A model generated the notes under the pieces. It saw nothing but the letters and a program-made list of their open reading frames with translations. It was not told the DNA's origin and did no database searches. A program made the position numbers and the translations under genes. Positions 1 to 6,854 of a stretch of 7,713 bases of DNA are shown here, one piece after another; positions within the stretch are counted from its first letter, which is position 1, and the number at the start of each line of letters is the position of its first letter. Source of the stretch: an uncultured bacterium (GTDB taxonomy: Bacteria > Verrucomicrobiota > Lentisphaeria > Victivallales > UBA1829); assembly GCA_900549415.1 (NCBI GenBank), contig URNX01000082.1:1-7713 (forward strand), written 5' to 3'.

Positions 1-71
1 TTTTTTTTTTTTTAATGATACGGCGACCACCGAGATCTACACTCTTTCCCTACACGACGCTCTTCCGATCT
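1..71. other. Illumina P5/TruSeq universal adapter with poly-T (sequencing artefact)
   Basis: Bases 14-71 match, base for base over 58 positions, the Illumina universal adapter that starts AATGATACGGCGACC and ends CGCTCTTCCGATCT. Bases 1-13 are all T. On the minus strand this reads as insert, then reverse-complement adapter, then poly-A, which is the usual picture of a read running through a short insert and past the end of the adapter. The block is not part of the organism. It destroys the 3' end of the leuA gene and supplies the stop codon at 50-52. Genomic sequence should be taken to begin at about 72. Confidence 0.99.
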
Positions 72-1447
72 TGATAATCCGCCAAACGCGGGAACGTGAT
101 TCCCTGTTTCTTCAACAGTTTGCGCAGAGCCTTCACAAACGCGTCGTAACCGCCGTCGCCGCTCGCATGCTCGGAAAGCGGCTTGCCGTCGAGCTCAATC
201 TTCACAATCGCTTTCGGAAGATTGTTCATGCGCGTTTCGATCTGGTAATCGGTCACGCGAACACGCCCGCTGATCGGCGCACGCAGGATGCTGGCGATGA
301 TGAACGGAAGGTCGGCGGCGGAAACCTGCTTCTTCTTGTCGCCCAGACGCACAATCTCCTGAAGCACCTTTGCACGGACTTCGGGATCCAGTTCGGACAT
401 GCCGATCGCCTGAAGATTCTGGTCGAGCGACGCCTTGCCGGAGAGTTTGCCGAGCGCATAATCACGCTTGCGTCCGAAACGTTCCGGAAGCAGACGGTTC
501 GCATAAAGATTGCCTTTCTTGTCGCCGTCCGCATGAACGCCGCAAGTCTGGGTGAAGACGTCGCTTCCGACAACCGGGGCGTTCCATGCGTAGCGCTTTC
601 CGGAGATGGTCTGAACCATGACGGAAGCGTGGAGCAGTTCCTTCTCGACGACGCGCGTCGCCCGCTCCGTGTGATCGTTGATGGCGACGACAAGCTGGGC
701 GAGCGACTGGTTGCCCGTGCGTTCGCCGAGTCCGTTCACCGTCACATGGATGCCGCTGACTCCGGCCTGAACCGCGGCGAGACTGTTCGCCGTGACGAGT
801 CCGTAGTCGTTGTGTCCGTGGAAATCAATGCGCAGGTTCGGAGCGGCGGCGTAAACCCAGTCGAGGTAGCGCGTCACCTGCTCCGGCGTCAGAATGCCGA
901 GCGTATCGGGCAGCATCACACGCTCAATTTCCATTTTGGAAAGGCGGTGCAGAAATTCAAATACATAAGGCAGGGAATTGATCATGCCGTTGGACCAGTC
1001 TTCGAGATAGACGTTGACGGCAAGTCCCATTTTCCGAGCCTGTTCGATTTCGCGGCAGACGTCGGAGAAGTGCTGTTCCGGCTCCTTGCGGAGCTGTACG
1101 CGGCAGTGAGTTTCGGATCCCTTCGCGAGCAGGTTGAGAACTTTTCCGCCGCACTCGCGGATCCAGTTTGCAGATTTCCCGCCGTCGACGAATCCGAGAA
1201 TCTCCATGCGTTCGAGGCAGCCGCGGTGTTCCGCCCATTCGAGGATGGACCGGAGCCCGACCTTTTCCCCTTCAGAGACGCGTGCAGAACCGATTTCCAG
1301 ACGGTCAATATGCAGGTGCGAAATGAAAAGGCGTGCAATCTCAAACTTTTCAGCTGGAGTGTAAGCGACGCCGGGGGTCTGCTCGCCGTCGCGCAATGTG
1401 GTGTCGAGCACCTCGACATAACGGGCGAATCTGTTTGTCTGTTTCAT
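72..1447 (-). CDS. leuA: 2-isopropylmalate synthase family enzyme (LeuA-like), 3'-truncated by adapter
   Basis: This is a DRE-TIM metallolyase of the HMGL-like family. LeuA condenses acetyl-CoA with 2-oxoisovalerate, the first committed step of leucine synthesis, in the cytoplasm. From the chosen start, the TIM-barrel signature LRDGEQTPG is at residues 18-26, the metal-binding HGH (in HGHNDYG) at about 210-212, and the IPMS-type GLGERTGN at about 239-246. A C-terminal LeuA regulatory-domain segment runs from about 380 to the break and includes GDGGYD at about 430-435. The overall form resembles the LeuA type common in Bacteroidetes and relatives; homocitrate or citramalate synthase cannot be fully excluded. 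About 459 genomic residues remain and roughly 50 C-terminal residues are missing. The open frame continues into the adapter, adding DRKSVV and a stop at 50-52, which is false sequence. The ATG at 1445-1447 has a modest AGACAGG Shine-Dalgarno six bases upstream. A TTG at 1493-1495 would add 16 unconserved residues from AT-rich leader and is less likely. Confidence 0.9.
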
Positions 1448-1532
1448 TTTGTACCTGTCTGTTGGTTGAAATTTTTTCGGTTGAATACAATACAATCATT
1501 TTTATTTTTTGCAAACCGGAGACAAGATTTTT
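1448..1532 (-). promoter_or_regulatory. AT-rich leader of leuA, possible weak promoter and direct repeat
   Basis: This 85-base gap is the only sizeable non-coding stretch inside the gene cluster and is far more AT-rich than its surroundings. On the minus strand a weak promoter-like pair can be drawn, TTGCAA and TATTGT separated by 16 bases, each matching four of six consensus positions. Two copies of TTCAACC (on + as GGTTGAA, 1464-1470 and 1479-1485) lie 15 bases apart centre to centre, between that pair and the leuA Shine-Dalgarno, and could be a regulator site. I see no GC-rich hairpin with a U-tract, so no clear intrinsic terminator, and no leucine-rich leader peptide. The promoter and operator readings are both tentative. 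Confidence 0.3.
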
Positions 1533-2102
1533 TTACTCTTTCACGGAAAATTCCGCGCACATCGCCTCAAACCGCGCAAGCGCTTCCGGTTCGAACTTCT
1601 CCATCGAATGCCGGATGCGCGCCAGAGACTTCTCCTTGCGGTCGCCTGATTTCGAGAAAAATTTATCCGCAAGACAAACCAGAATTTCTTCGGGCGTTTC
1701 CGGCAGCCAGTCGCGCTCCGGAATCGGGAGTTTCTGGCGGCGGATTTCCTCCGCGGTCAGCCCGCTTCCCGTGTGCCGTTCGCAGATGCGCGCATACGGT
1801 TCCATGTCAAGCCCGCACTCCGCCCCGTATTCGCGGAGCATCCGGCCGCCGATCGTGCCGTGCGCAATATACGGCTCAGTCCCTTCGCAAAGGATCGAGG
1901 GAGCATGGCAGTGTCCGATTCCGATATCATGCAGCATCGCCCCGTCCGCAACCAGCTGTCTGTCCAGTTTTTTTCCGGACTTTTCCAGAATCGCGAGCGC
2001 CTTGTCCCGCACCTGTTCGCTGTGGGAAATCAGAAGACGGCGCAGCGGCGTATCCTCCGGATAAAAATGTTTCAGAATTGCCAGTGAATCAACCGTTTTC
2101 AT
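1533..2102 (-). CDS. HD-domain (HDIG-type) metal-dependent phosphohydrolase, TIGR00295-like
   Basis: This 189-residue soluble protein has a complete HD metal-site pattern: H27 (in SHSEQV), the HD pair H58-D59 (in LHDIGIGHC), H81 (in AHGTIGG), H110 (in ERHTGSGLT) and D146 (in ADKFFS). The layout, and the segment PERDWLPETPEE before the last Asp, resemble the uncharacterised HDIG family TIGR00295. The extra histidines suggest a dinuclear metal site, as in YqeK-like enzymes, so hydrolysis of a nucleotide or other phosphoester is likely. The substrate is not known. The start chosen is the ATG at 2100-2102, which overlaps the ispH stop as ATGA and has a GGGAG Shine-Dalgarno eight bases upstream. 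An in-frame ATG at 2115-2117 would add five residues but has no well-spaced ribosome site. The ATGA overlap implies translational coupling to ispH. No key residue appears to be missing. Confidence 0.85.
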   Translation of the reverse strand: MKTVDSLAILKHFYPEDTPLRRLLISHSEQVRDKALAILEKSGKKLDRQLVADGAMLHDIGIGHCHAPSILCEGTEPYIAHGTIGGRMLREYGAECGLDMEPYARICERHTGSGLTAEEIRRQKLPIPERDWLPETPEEILVCLADKFFSKSGDRKEKSLARIRHSMEKFEPEALARFEAMCAEFSVKE

Positions 2103-2962
2103 TTTGTCTTCTCCCATCCTGCGGCGGCCAGCTTATCAACGAGCTGCTGAAGCAGATATTCCGGAGCGGAAGCCCCGGAGGTCACACCAATATCAACATC
2201 CGGCAGTTCCGCCGGATTCAGTTCATCCGCGGATGCAATCAGCAGAGCCCGCGCACCGCACGACTCCGCCACATCCCGGAGTTTCCGTGAATTCGAACTG
2301 TTGCCGGAACCGATCACAAGAATCAGCGGACAATGTGCCGCAAGTTCCTTGACCGCCCGCTGACGCTCCGATGTTGCCGCGCAGATTCCGCTTTTAATCT
2401 CAATATCGGAAAAACGCGCCTTCAGAACAGCAAACAGTTCCGCGCAGTCATCCACGCTCAAAGTTGTCTGCGTCAGACATGCCAGCAGAGCATCGGACGG
2501 AAGTTGGATGCGGTCGATGTCCGCACGGCTTTCCACCACGACCGGTGCATTCCGCAAACGTCCGATCACCCCTTCAATTTCGCGGTGCGAACGCTTTCCG
2601 ATCAGAATCACGGTCCGCCCGGCGGATTCAAATTCCGCCGCCCTGGCATGCATCTTCTTGACCAGCGGACACGTTGCATCCAGCAGAGTCACATCCATCT
2701 TCCGCGCAGTCTCTTCAATTGCGCGGGAAACTCCGTGCGCACTGAAAATCAGGGTTCCGCCGCTCCACGAAGGATCCAGTTCTTCAAAAAACTCCACGCC
2801 GCGTCTGCGGAATGAATCCACGACATATTCATTATGAACGATTTCATGCAGAACTCGCACGGGATAAGGTCCAGTCTGCACAGCCTTTTCAACCATGCCG
2901 ACCGCATGATTCACGCCGAAACAGAAACCGTGTTCGGATGCAATGAAAATCCGTCCTCTCAC
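2099..2962 (-). CDS. ispH: 4-hydroxy-3-methylbut-2-enyl diphosphate reductase (IspH/LytB)
   Basis: IspH catalyses the last step of the MEP pathway, reducing HMBPP to IPP and DMAPP with an iron-sulfur cluster. Those precursors feed undecaprenyl phosphate and quinones. The 287 residues hold the three cluster cysteines: C14 (in GFCFGV), C98 (in DATCPLV) and C194 (in GICAATSERQ). The substrate-site residues are also present: H43 (in VHN), H76 (in SAHG), H126 and E128 (in SHREIEG), the TQTT loop at about 164-167, the GSGNSSNS motif at about 218-225 and the SGAS loop at about 262-265. Length is normal for the single-domain bacterial form. The start is GTG at 2960-2962, which overlaps the upstream gene's stop as GTGA and is preceded by an AAGGAG Shine-Dalgarno eight bases away. 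Small departures from the usual motifs (HRE for HPE, GICAATSERQ for a TICxATxxRQ-like run) do not touch the ligands. Confidence 0.97.
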   Translation of the reverse strand: MRGRIFIASEHGFCFGVNHAVGMVEKAVQTGPYPVRVLHEIVHNEYVVDSFRRRGVEFFEELDPSWSGGTLIFSAHGVSRAIEETARKMDVTLLDATCPLVKKMHARAAEFESAGRTVILIGKRSHREIEGVIGRLRNAPVVVESRADIDRIQLPSDALLACLTQTTLSVDDCAELFAVLKARFSDIEIKSGICAATSERQRAVKELAAHCPLILVIGSGNSSNSRKLRDVAESCGARALLIASADELNPAELPDVDIGVTSGASAPEYLLQQLVDKLAAAGWEKTK

Positions 2963-4773
2963 GGCACAGTCTCCTTGTAACGCGGATTGTGCGGAGAAAG
3001 ACGCCGCGCCGTTTCGAGCGACTTCAGAGCCTCCGCCGCCCGCGAGGGATCCCGCAGCAGCAAACGGTATCGCTGGTAGTGCAGAGCCGCCATTCCCGGA
3101 GCGCGGCGGATCGCCTCATCCAGAAACTTTTCCGCAAGCTCCCACTCGCGCAGCATGGCAAAATAGGTGCTCACGCTTTTGCATTGGAACGGGGAACGCG
3201 GAGCGATTTCATCACAGCGTTTCGCCGCATTCAGAACCGCATCGGGCGGAGCAACCGTCTTTGTCGGACTGAACCGCGGATCCTGAAGGTTGGTCAGCTC
3301 TTCAAACGCCAGTTCAAACTGAATCAGCGGTTTCGAAGTCAGCAGAGCACAGAGAATAATGCAGACAGAAGAGAGCACAAATGCCGTCTTCCAAATGCGC
3401 GGATGCGCCGCCGCGGGCGGCTTCTCCGGAGAATTTTCCTTCAGAGAACAGACGATTGCTCCGAAAACGATTGCAAGCGCCATCGACGCAGGAGTTTCAT
3501 AGCTCACCTCCAGCATCGAATGAATCCCCCACGCAGCAAGCCCGAACACCGCGGCGGACTGCATGATAAGCTCATCGCTCAGGAAGTCGCGCAGTTCATG
3601 ACGGCGGAAATAACGGATGCAGAACCACGCCGCCAGAACAGCAATTGCCGTAATCAGCAGAAATGCAAGCACACCGGCCTGCGAACCGGGAGTCAGAAGA
3701 AGATTGTGCGGAGATTTCGGCGCCTCGTCGTTTTCCAGAAGTTTCAGAACCAGATAGCGCTGAAAGAACCCTCCCCAGCCCTGTCCGGTCAGCGGGGATT
3801 CCAGCATCATGCGAAACGCCGCCTGAAAATAATCGAAACGGAAAATCATCGACTTCGCACCGCGTCCAAGCGCCAGCATCAGCGCAAACGCCCCGGCTCC
3901 GGCGGGAATCAGAGCAAGCACTCCCCAGCGCATCTTGCGCGGGAGTTTCAATGCCAGCAGACACAGGATCACTGCAAGTCCCGCCGCAAAAACCGCGCCC
4001 CGGCTGCCTGTTTTGATCAGGACAAATGCGGAAATCAGCGCCGCCGGAATTGTAAAGAACAGACGACTTGCCATCGGCGGATTCACACGTCCACCAGCCT
4101 TCCAGAGCCAGGCAAGCAGAACCGGAACCGCAAGTAGAAGATACCCTGCGTAGGCATTGCAGGCGGAAAAATCCGCACTGATCCGCTGCTCGCTCAGACG
4201 CGTCTTCATATTGTCATGGAACCGCATCCCTTCGGCCTCCATCTTCTGCACCTGCTCCATCGTCTGCTCAAAGCCGGAGAAATACTGGCTCAAGGCAGAC
4301 CAGAGAGAGAAAAACAGAGCAAGAGCCGTCGCGCCGAACAGTTTTGACGCGAACGCCGGGCGGCTGTCAAGGAGAATCGCGAACGCCATTGCTGCGGCGG
4401 CAAGCCCGAAGCCGTAAGGAATCATGTGCATCGGGTAATTGACAACCACGCCCGGCGCAAACGCTCCGAAAGTTCCCGCTCCGGCGAATGCGAGCCAAAG
4501 CAGAGCGAGCGTTCCTTTTGACGTGCAGCGCGGACTTTTCGGGACACAGATCAGAGTCACCGCCAGGAGAACGGCGGCGAATGCCGGAAGCAGAGTCGAA
4601 GGCCACGGCGAAATGACAAGCGGGAAAAGCTCCCGCCAGTAAATCATCGTAATATCGGGAATGCCGATCACCGCGCCGAATTTCAGCGGAAGAAGAAACA
4701 CAAACAGAACCGCAAGCGTTTCCGCAATGAAAACGAAGCGTCCTCGACGGGGATTCATCGGTTCCATAAACAT
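2959..4773 (-). CDS. O-antigen ligase/Wzy-family membrane protein with C-terminal TPR-like domain
   Basis: This predicted polytopic inner-membrane protein of 604 residues has about 12-13 hydrophobic segments between residues 12 and 480. Features of the Wzy_C/O-antigen ligase family are visible: SRG at about 257-259 after a membrane segment, a large polar loop with GQGWGGF at about 330-336, and SPHN at about 354-357, supplying the Arg and His that are functionally important in WaaL-type proteins. After the last membrane segment (about 463-480) comes a soluble tail with TPR-like helical pairs at about 530-600. Such proteins transfer or polymerise undecaprenyl-linked glycans at the periplasmic face. 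Whether this one is a ligase, a polymerase or a glycosylation enzyme cannot be told. The ATG at 4771-4773 is chosen because GGGAG lies six bases upstream; a GTG at 4786-4788 would add five residues with no ribosome site, and an ATG at 4765-4767 is also possible. The 24-base gap after the methyltransferase gene and the GTGA overlap with ispH indicate co-transcription. Confidence 0.8.
   Translation of the reverse strand: MFMEPMNPRRGRFVFIAETLAVLFVFLLPLKFGAVIGIPDITMIYWRELFPLVISPWPSTLLPAFAAVLLAVTLICVPKSPRCTSKGTLALLWLAFAGAGTFGAFAPGVVVNYPMHMIPYGFGLAAAAMAFAILLDSRPAFASKLFGATALALFFSLWSALSQYFSGFEQTMEQVQKMEAEGMRFHDNMKTRLSEQRISADFSACNAYAGYLLLAVPVLLAWLWKAGGRVNPPMASRLFFTIPAALISAFVLIKTGSRGAVFAAGLAVILCLLALKLPRKMRWGVLALIPAGAGAFALMLALGRGAKSMIFRFDYFQAAFRMMLESPLTGQGWGGFFQRYLVLKLLENDEAPKSPHNLLLTPGSQAGVLAFLLITAIAVLAAWFCIRYFRRHELRDFLSDELIMQSAAVFGLAAWGIHSMLEVSYETPASMALAIVFGAIVCSLKENSPEKPPAAAHPRIWKTAFVLSSVCIILCALLTSKPLIQFELAFEELTNLQDPRFSPTKTVAPPDAVLNAAKRCDEIAPRSPFQCKSVSTYFAMLREWELAEKFLDEAIRRAPGMAALHYQRYRLLLRDPSRAAEALKSLETARRLSPHNPRYKETVP
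2971..2976 (-). promoter_or_regulatory. Shine-Dalgarno site fixing the GTG start of ispH
   Basis: The minus strand reads AAGGAG here, eight bases before the GTG at 2960-2962. It lies inside the last codons of the upstream membrane-protein gene. This strong site supports the GTG start and the four-base GTGA overlap. Confidence 0.8.
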
Positions 4774-4797
4774 GCCTTTCTCCCGCACAGGAGCGAG

Positions 4798-6039
4798 TTA
4801 CTCTTCCGCTTCCAGAAGAATCATCGTTTCAAGATTCGGCGTTCCGGGGAACATGTCCAGCGGAACGATTTTCACCGGACGGTAGCCGCGTTTTTGCCAC
4901 TCTTCCACAGCGGCCGGAATGCCGTCGATGCCGCAGAAAATATGCAGTACGCGAAGCGGTTTCCGCCGCGCCAGTTCCTTGATTACGCCGTTTGCCGTTC
5001 CGAAACGGGGAGGATCGAGAACGACCAGCTCCTTCTTTCCGGCTTCCGGGAACTTGCCCTTGATCAGCATCGGACCGATCTCTCCGCGTACAAACCGGAT
5101 CTCTTTTTTCGGGAAGAGATGCGCTGCGCTCGCAACCGCCGAGTCCACCGAAGGCCCGTCAATTTCAACACCGAGCAGAGAGTTCACATGCGGGAAAAGA
5201 TAGAGTCCGATCAGACCGTATCCGCAATAAAGATCCAGCAGGCGCGCATCAGCTTCCGGCTGAATCAGCGTCTCCGCCGTCTTCAGGAACGCCGGAAGCA
5301 TTGCCTCGTTGACCTGCGAAAAACCGGTCGGCGGATAGAGCAGACGGTGTCCATCCGGAAGCGTAACGTCGAGGAAGGAGCTGCCGAACAGCTTCTTGTA
5401 TCCAACCCCCTTCTCCGGACGCTTCGCCTCAAGGTAGTAGTTCGAACGCGATTCATCCAGATAAGTGAAGCAGGAAACGACTTCCGGAATTTCAGAACGG
5501 AGCGCATCCGCGACAACACGGATTTTGCGCACGATCGAAGCGTCTATTTTCGAAAGGTTGAAAATCACGCAAAGCTTCGTGTAGGAACCGCGGATGACGC
5601 AATAGTTCATATTCTGCGCGAGAAAATGGAATGCGGGACGCTGCAGATGTTCCAGAACAAGTTCATACACACGGTGATGCAGATCCGGCTCCAGAAGCGA
5701 ATACTGGAGATTGCCGCGCATTCCACCCTGAGAACCGCGTCCGAGATGAAGCAGACGGGCTTTGCCCTTGAAGAAGTCGACGCGGCGTTTGGAAGTGGTA
5801 CGGTAACGGCGCGGAAGTTCCGCTGCAACAATCTCTCCGGGAGTTCCCGCGATTCCGTTGCGTTTCCAGAAAAGCTTCAGCGCAAGATTCTTGACCTTCT
5901 GCTCCACGGCATAATCCAGCGGAGCCAAAGGTTCCGTCGACGCCTTGTCGTACTCGAACTCCGGCAGACCGTCGCACGCCTCAAGAACGCAGTGCAGAAA
6001 AGGAACCGCGGCCTCGTTTTTATCCTTGTCTTCCATCAT
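4798..6039 (-). CDS. Class I SAM-dependent RNA methyltransferase, TrmA/RlmD (uracil-5) family relative
   Basis: This 413-residue protein has the C-terminal catalytic half of the RNA m5U methyltransferase family. SAM motif I DLYCGYGLIGL is at 269-279, preceded by QVN at 242-244. GVEID at about 290-294 is the acidic SAM ribose-binding strand, and LDPPR at 341-345 is motif IV. Cys369 lies where the nucleophile of the SCNP loop is expected, and Glu404 in DMFPGTPNLETM matches the conserved general-base region. The loop reads FCGID rather than SCNP, which is unusual. The N-terminal half lacks a recognisable TRAM domain, and C17 and C22 alone do not make the four-cysteine iron-sulfur motif of RlmD. 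The likely target is a uridine in tRNA or rRNA, but the exact site is not predictable. The ATG shares one base with the dapB stop (TGATG), so translation is probably coupled; the second codon is also ATG and could serve instead. Confidence 0.82.
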   Translation of the reverse strand: MMEDKDKNEAAVPFLHCVLEACDGLPEFEYDKASTEPLAPLDYAVEQKVKNLALKLFWKRNGIAGTPGEIVAAELPRRYRTTSKRRVDFFKGKARLLHLGRGSQGGMRGNLQYSLLEPDLHHRVYELVLEHLQRPAFHFLAQNMNYCVIRGSYTKLCVIFNLSKIDASIVRKIRVVADALRSEIPEVVSCFTYLDESRSNYYLEAKRPEKGVGYKKLFGSSFLDVTLPDGHRLLYPPTGFSQVNEAMLPAFLKTAETLIQPEADARLLDLYCGYGLIGLYLFPHVNSLLGVEIDGPSVDSAVASAAHLFPKKEIRFVRGEIGPMLIKGKFPEAGKKELVVLDPPRFGTANGVIKELARRKPLRVLHIFCGIDGIPAAVEEWQKRGYRPVKIVPLDMFPGTPNLETMILLEAEE

Positions 6040-6842
6040 CAGTTGAGTCCCAGCACATCCTGCATGTTGTAAAGACCGGGCTTTGCAGTCTCAAGGAACG
6101 CGACAGCGCGGACAGCACCGCGCGCAAAAGTATCGCGGCTGGAAGCCTTGTGAGTCATCTCGAAACGTTCGCCGGTCGTGGCGAACATCACGGTGTGGTC
6201 GCCGACAATATCGCCGCCGCGGACCGAGTGCATGCCGATTTCCGTTTTTGTGCGTGCGCCGACAAGCCCGTTGCGTCCATGCACAACGTCTTTTTCATAG
6301 GAGAGTCCGCGGGCTTCGCAGATGCGTTCCGCAATGGTGACGGCCGTTCCGCTCGGGGCGTCCTTCTTCTGGTTGTGGTGCGCTTCGATAATCTCGACGT
6401 CATAATCCTTGAGGATGCCGGCGACTTTTTTCGACAGATAGAAGAGCAGGTTCACGCCGACGCTGTAGTTGGAAGCGAAGACGATTCCGACCTGATGTTT
6501 CTTTGCGATCTCCTCAAACTTTGCCGGAGCATCGGGTCCGAGCGCAGTCGTGCCGATCACGATCCGACAGCCTTTGGAAGCCGCAAGCTCGGCATTTTCC
6601 ATAACCGTTCCGGTGGAGAAATCGATCACGGCATCGGCATCCTTGAGAGCTTCCTCAAGAGAAGCGGTGATCTTCACTCCGCAAGCGGAAAGACCTGCGA
6701 CAGACGCAGCGTCGCAGCCGAGAAATTCGGAAGCGGGATGCTCCACGGCTCCGGCAAGCGACATTCCCGGAGTGGAGAGAATATTGGTGACGAGACGGCG
6801 GCCCATTCTTCCGGCCGCGCCAATGACGGTGACTTTTGCCAT
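6039..6842 (-). CDS. dapB: 4-hydroxy-tetrahydrodipicolinate reductase (DapB)
   Basis: DapB reduces 4-hydroxy-tetrahydrodipicolinate with NAD(P)H in the diaminopimelate branch of lysine synthesis, which supplies meso-DAP for peptidoglycan. The 267 residues show the N-terminal dinucleotide-binding loop GAAGRMGR (8-15), DFSTG (74-78) and GTT (97-99). The family signature EAHHNQKKDAPSGTA spans 153-167, with the catalytic His pair at 155-156 and Lys160. RGGDIVGDH follows at 208-216. Length is typical and no key residue is missing. The ATG start has AAAGGA eight bases upstream, which overlaps the stop codon of the FtsQ-like gene; the two genes are 12 bases apart. The stop overlaps the next gene's ATG by one base. 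Confidence 0.97.
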   Translation of the reverse strand: MAKVTVIGAAGRMGRRLVTNILSTPGMSLAGAVEHPASEFLGCDAASVAGLSACGVKITASLEEALKDADAVIDFSTGTVMENAELAASKGCRIVIGTTALGPDAPAKFEEIAKKHQVGIVFASNYSVGVNLLFYLSKKVAGILKDYDVEIIEAHHNQKKDAPSGTAVTIAERICEARGLSYEKDVVHGRNGLVGARTKTEIGMHSVRGGDIVGDHTVMFATTGERFEMTHKASSRDTFARGAVRAVAFLETAKPGLYNMQDVLGLN

Positions 6843-6854
6843 ACTGACAATCCT

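Noticed and set aside
1448..1495. A 16-residue N-terminal extension of LeuA from a TTG codon at 1493-1495
   Set aside because: It lies in AT-rich leader sequence with no conserved residues, and the ATG at 1445-1447 has the better-placed ribosome site directly before the conserved barrel.
1496..1532. An intrinsic terminator after the HD gene, suggested by T and A runs
   Set aside because: No GC-rich stem sits next to a U-tract. The only inverted match, CGGTT with AACCG, has a loop of about 30 bases and no following U run.
71..2290. A 739-codon open frame on the plus strand across leuA, the HD gene and part of ispH
   Set aside because: It begins with TTG on the last adapter base, its product is rich in Arg, Pro and Ser with no recognisable domain, and it lies opposite three well-conserved genes. 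It is a shadow of codon bias on the minus strand.
2989..4137. A 382-codon plus-strand open frame opposite the O-antigen ligase-like gene
   Set aside because: The product is Arg/Gln-rich and low in complexity, and the minus strand encodes a coherent membrane protein over the same bases.
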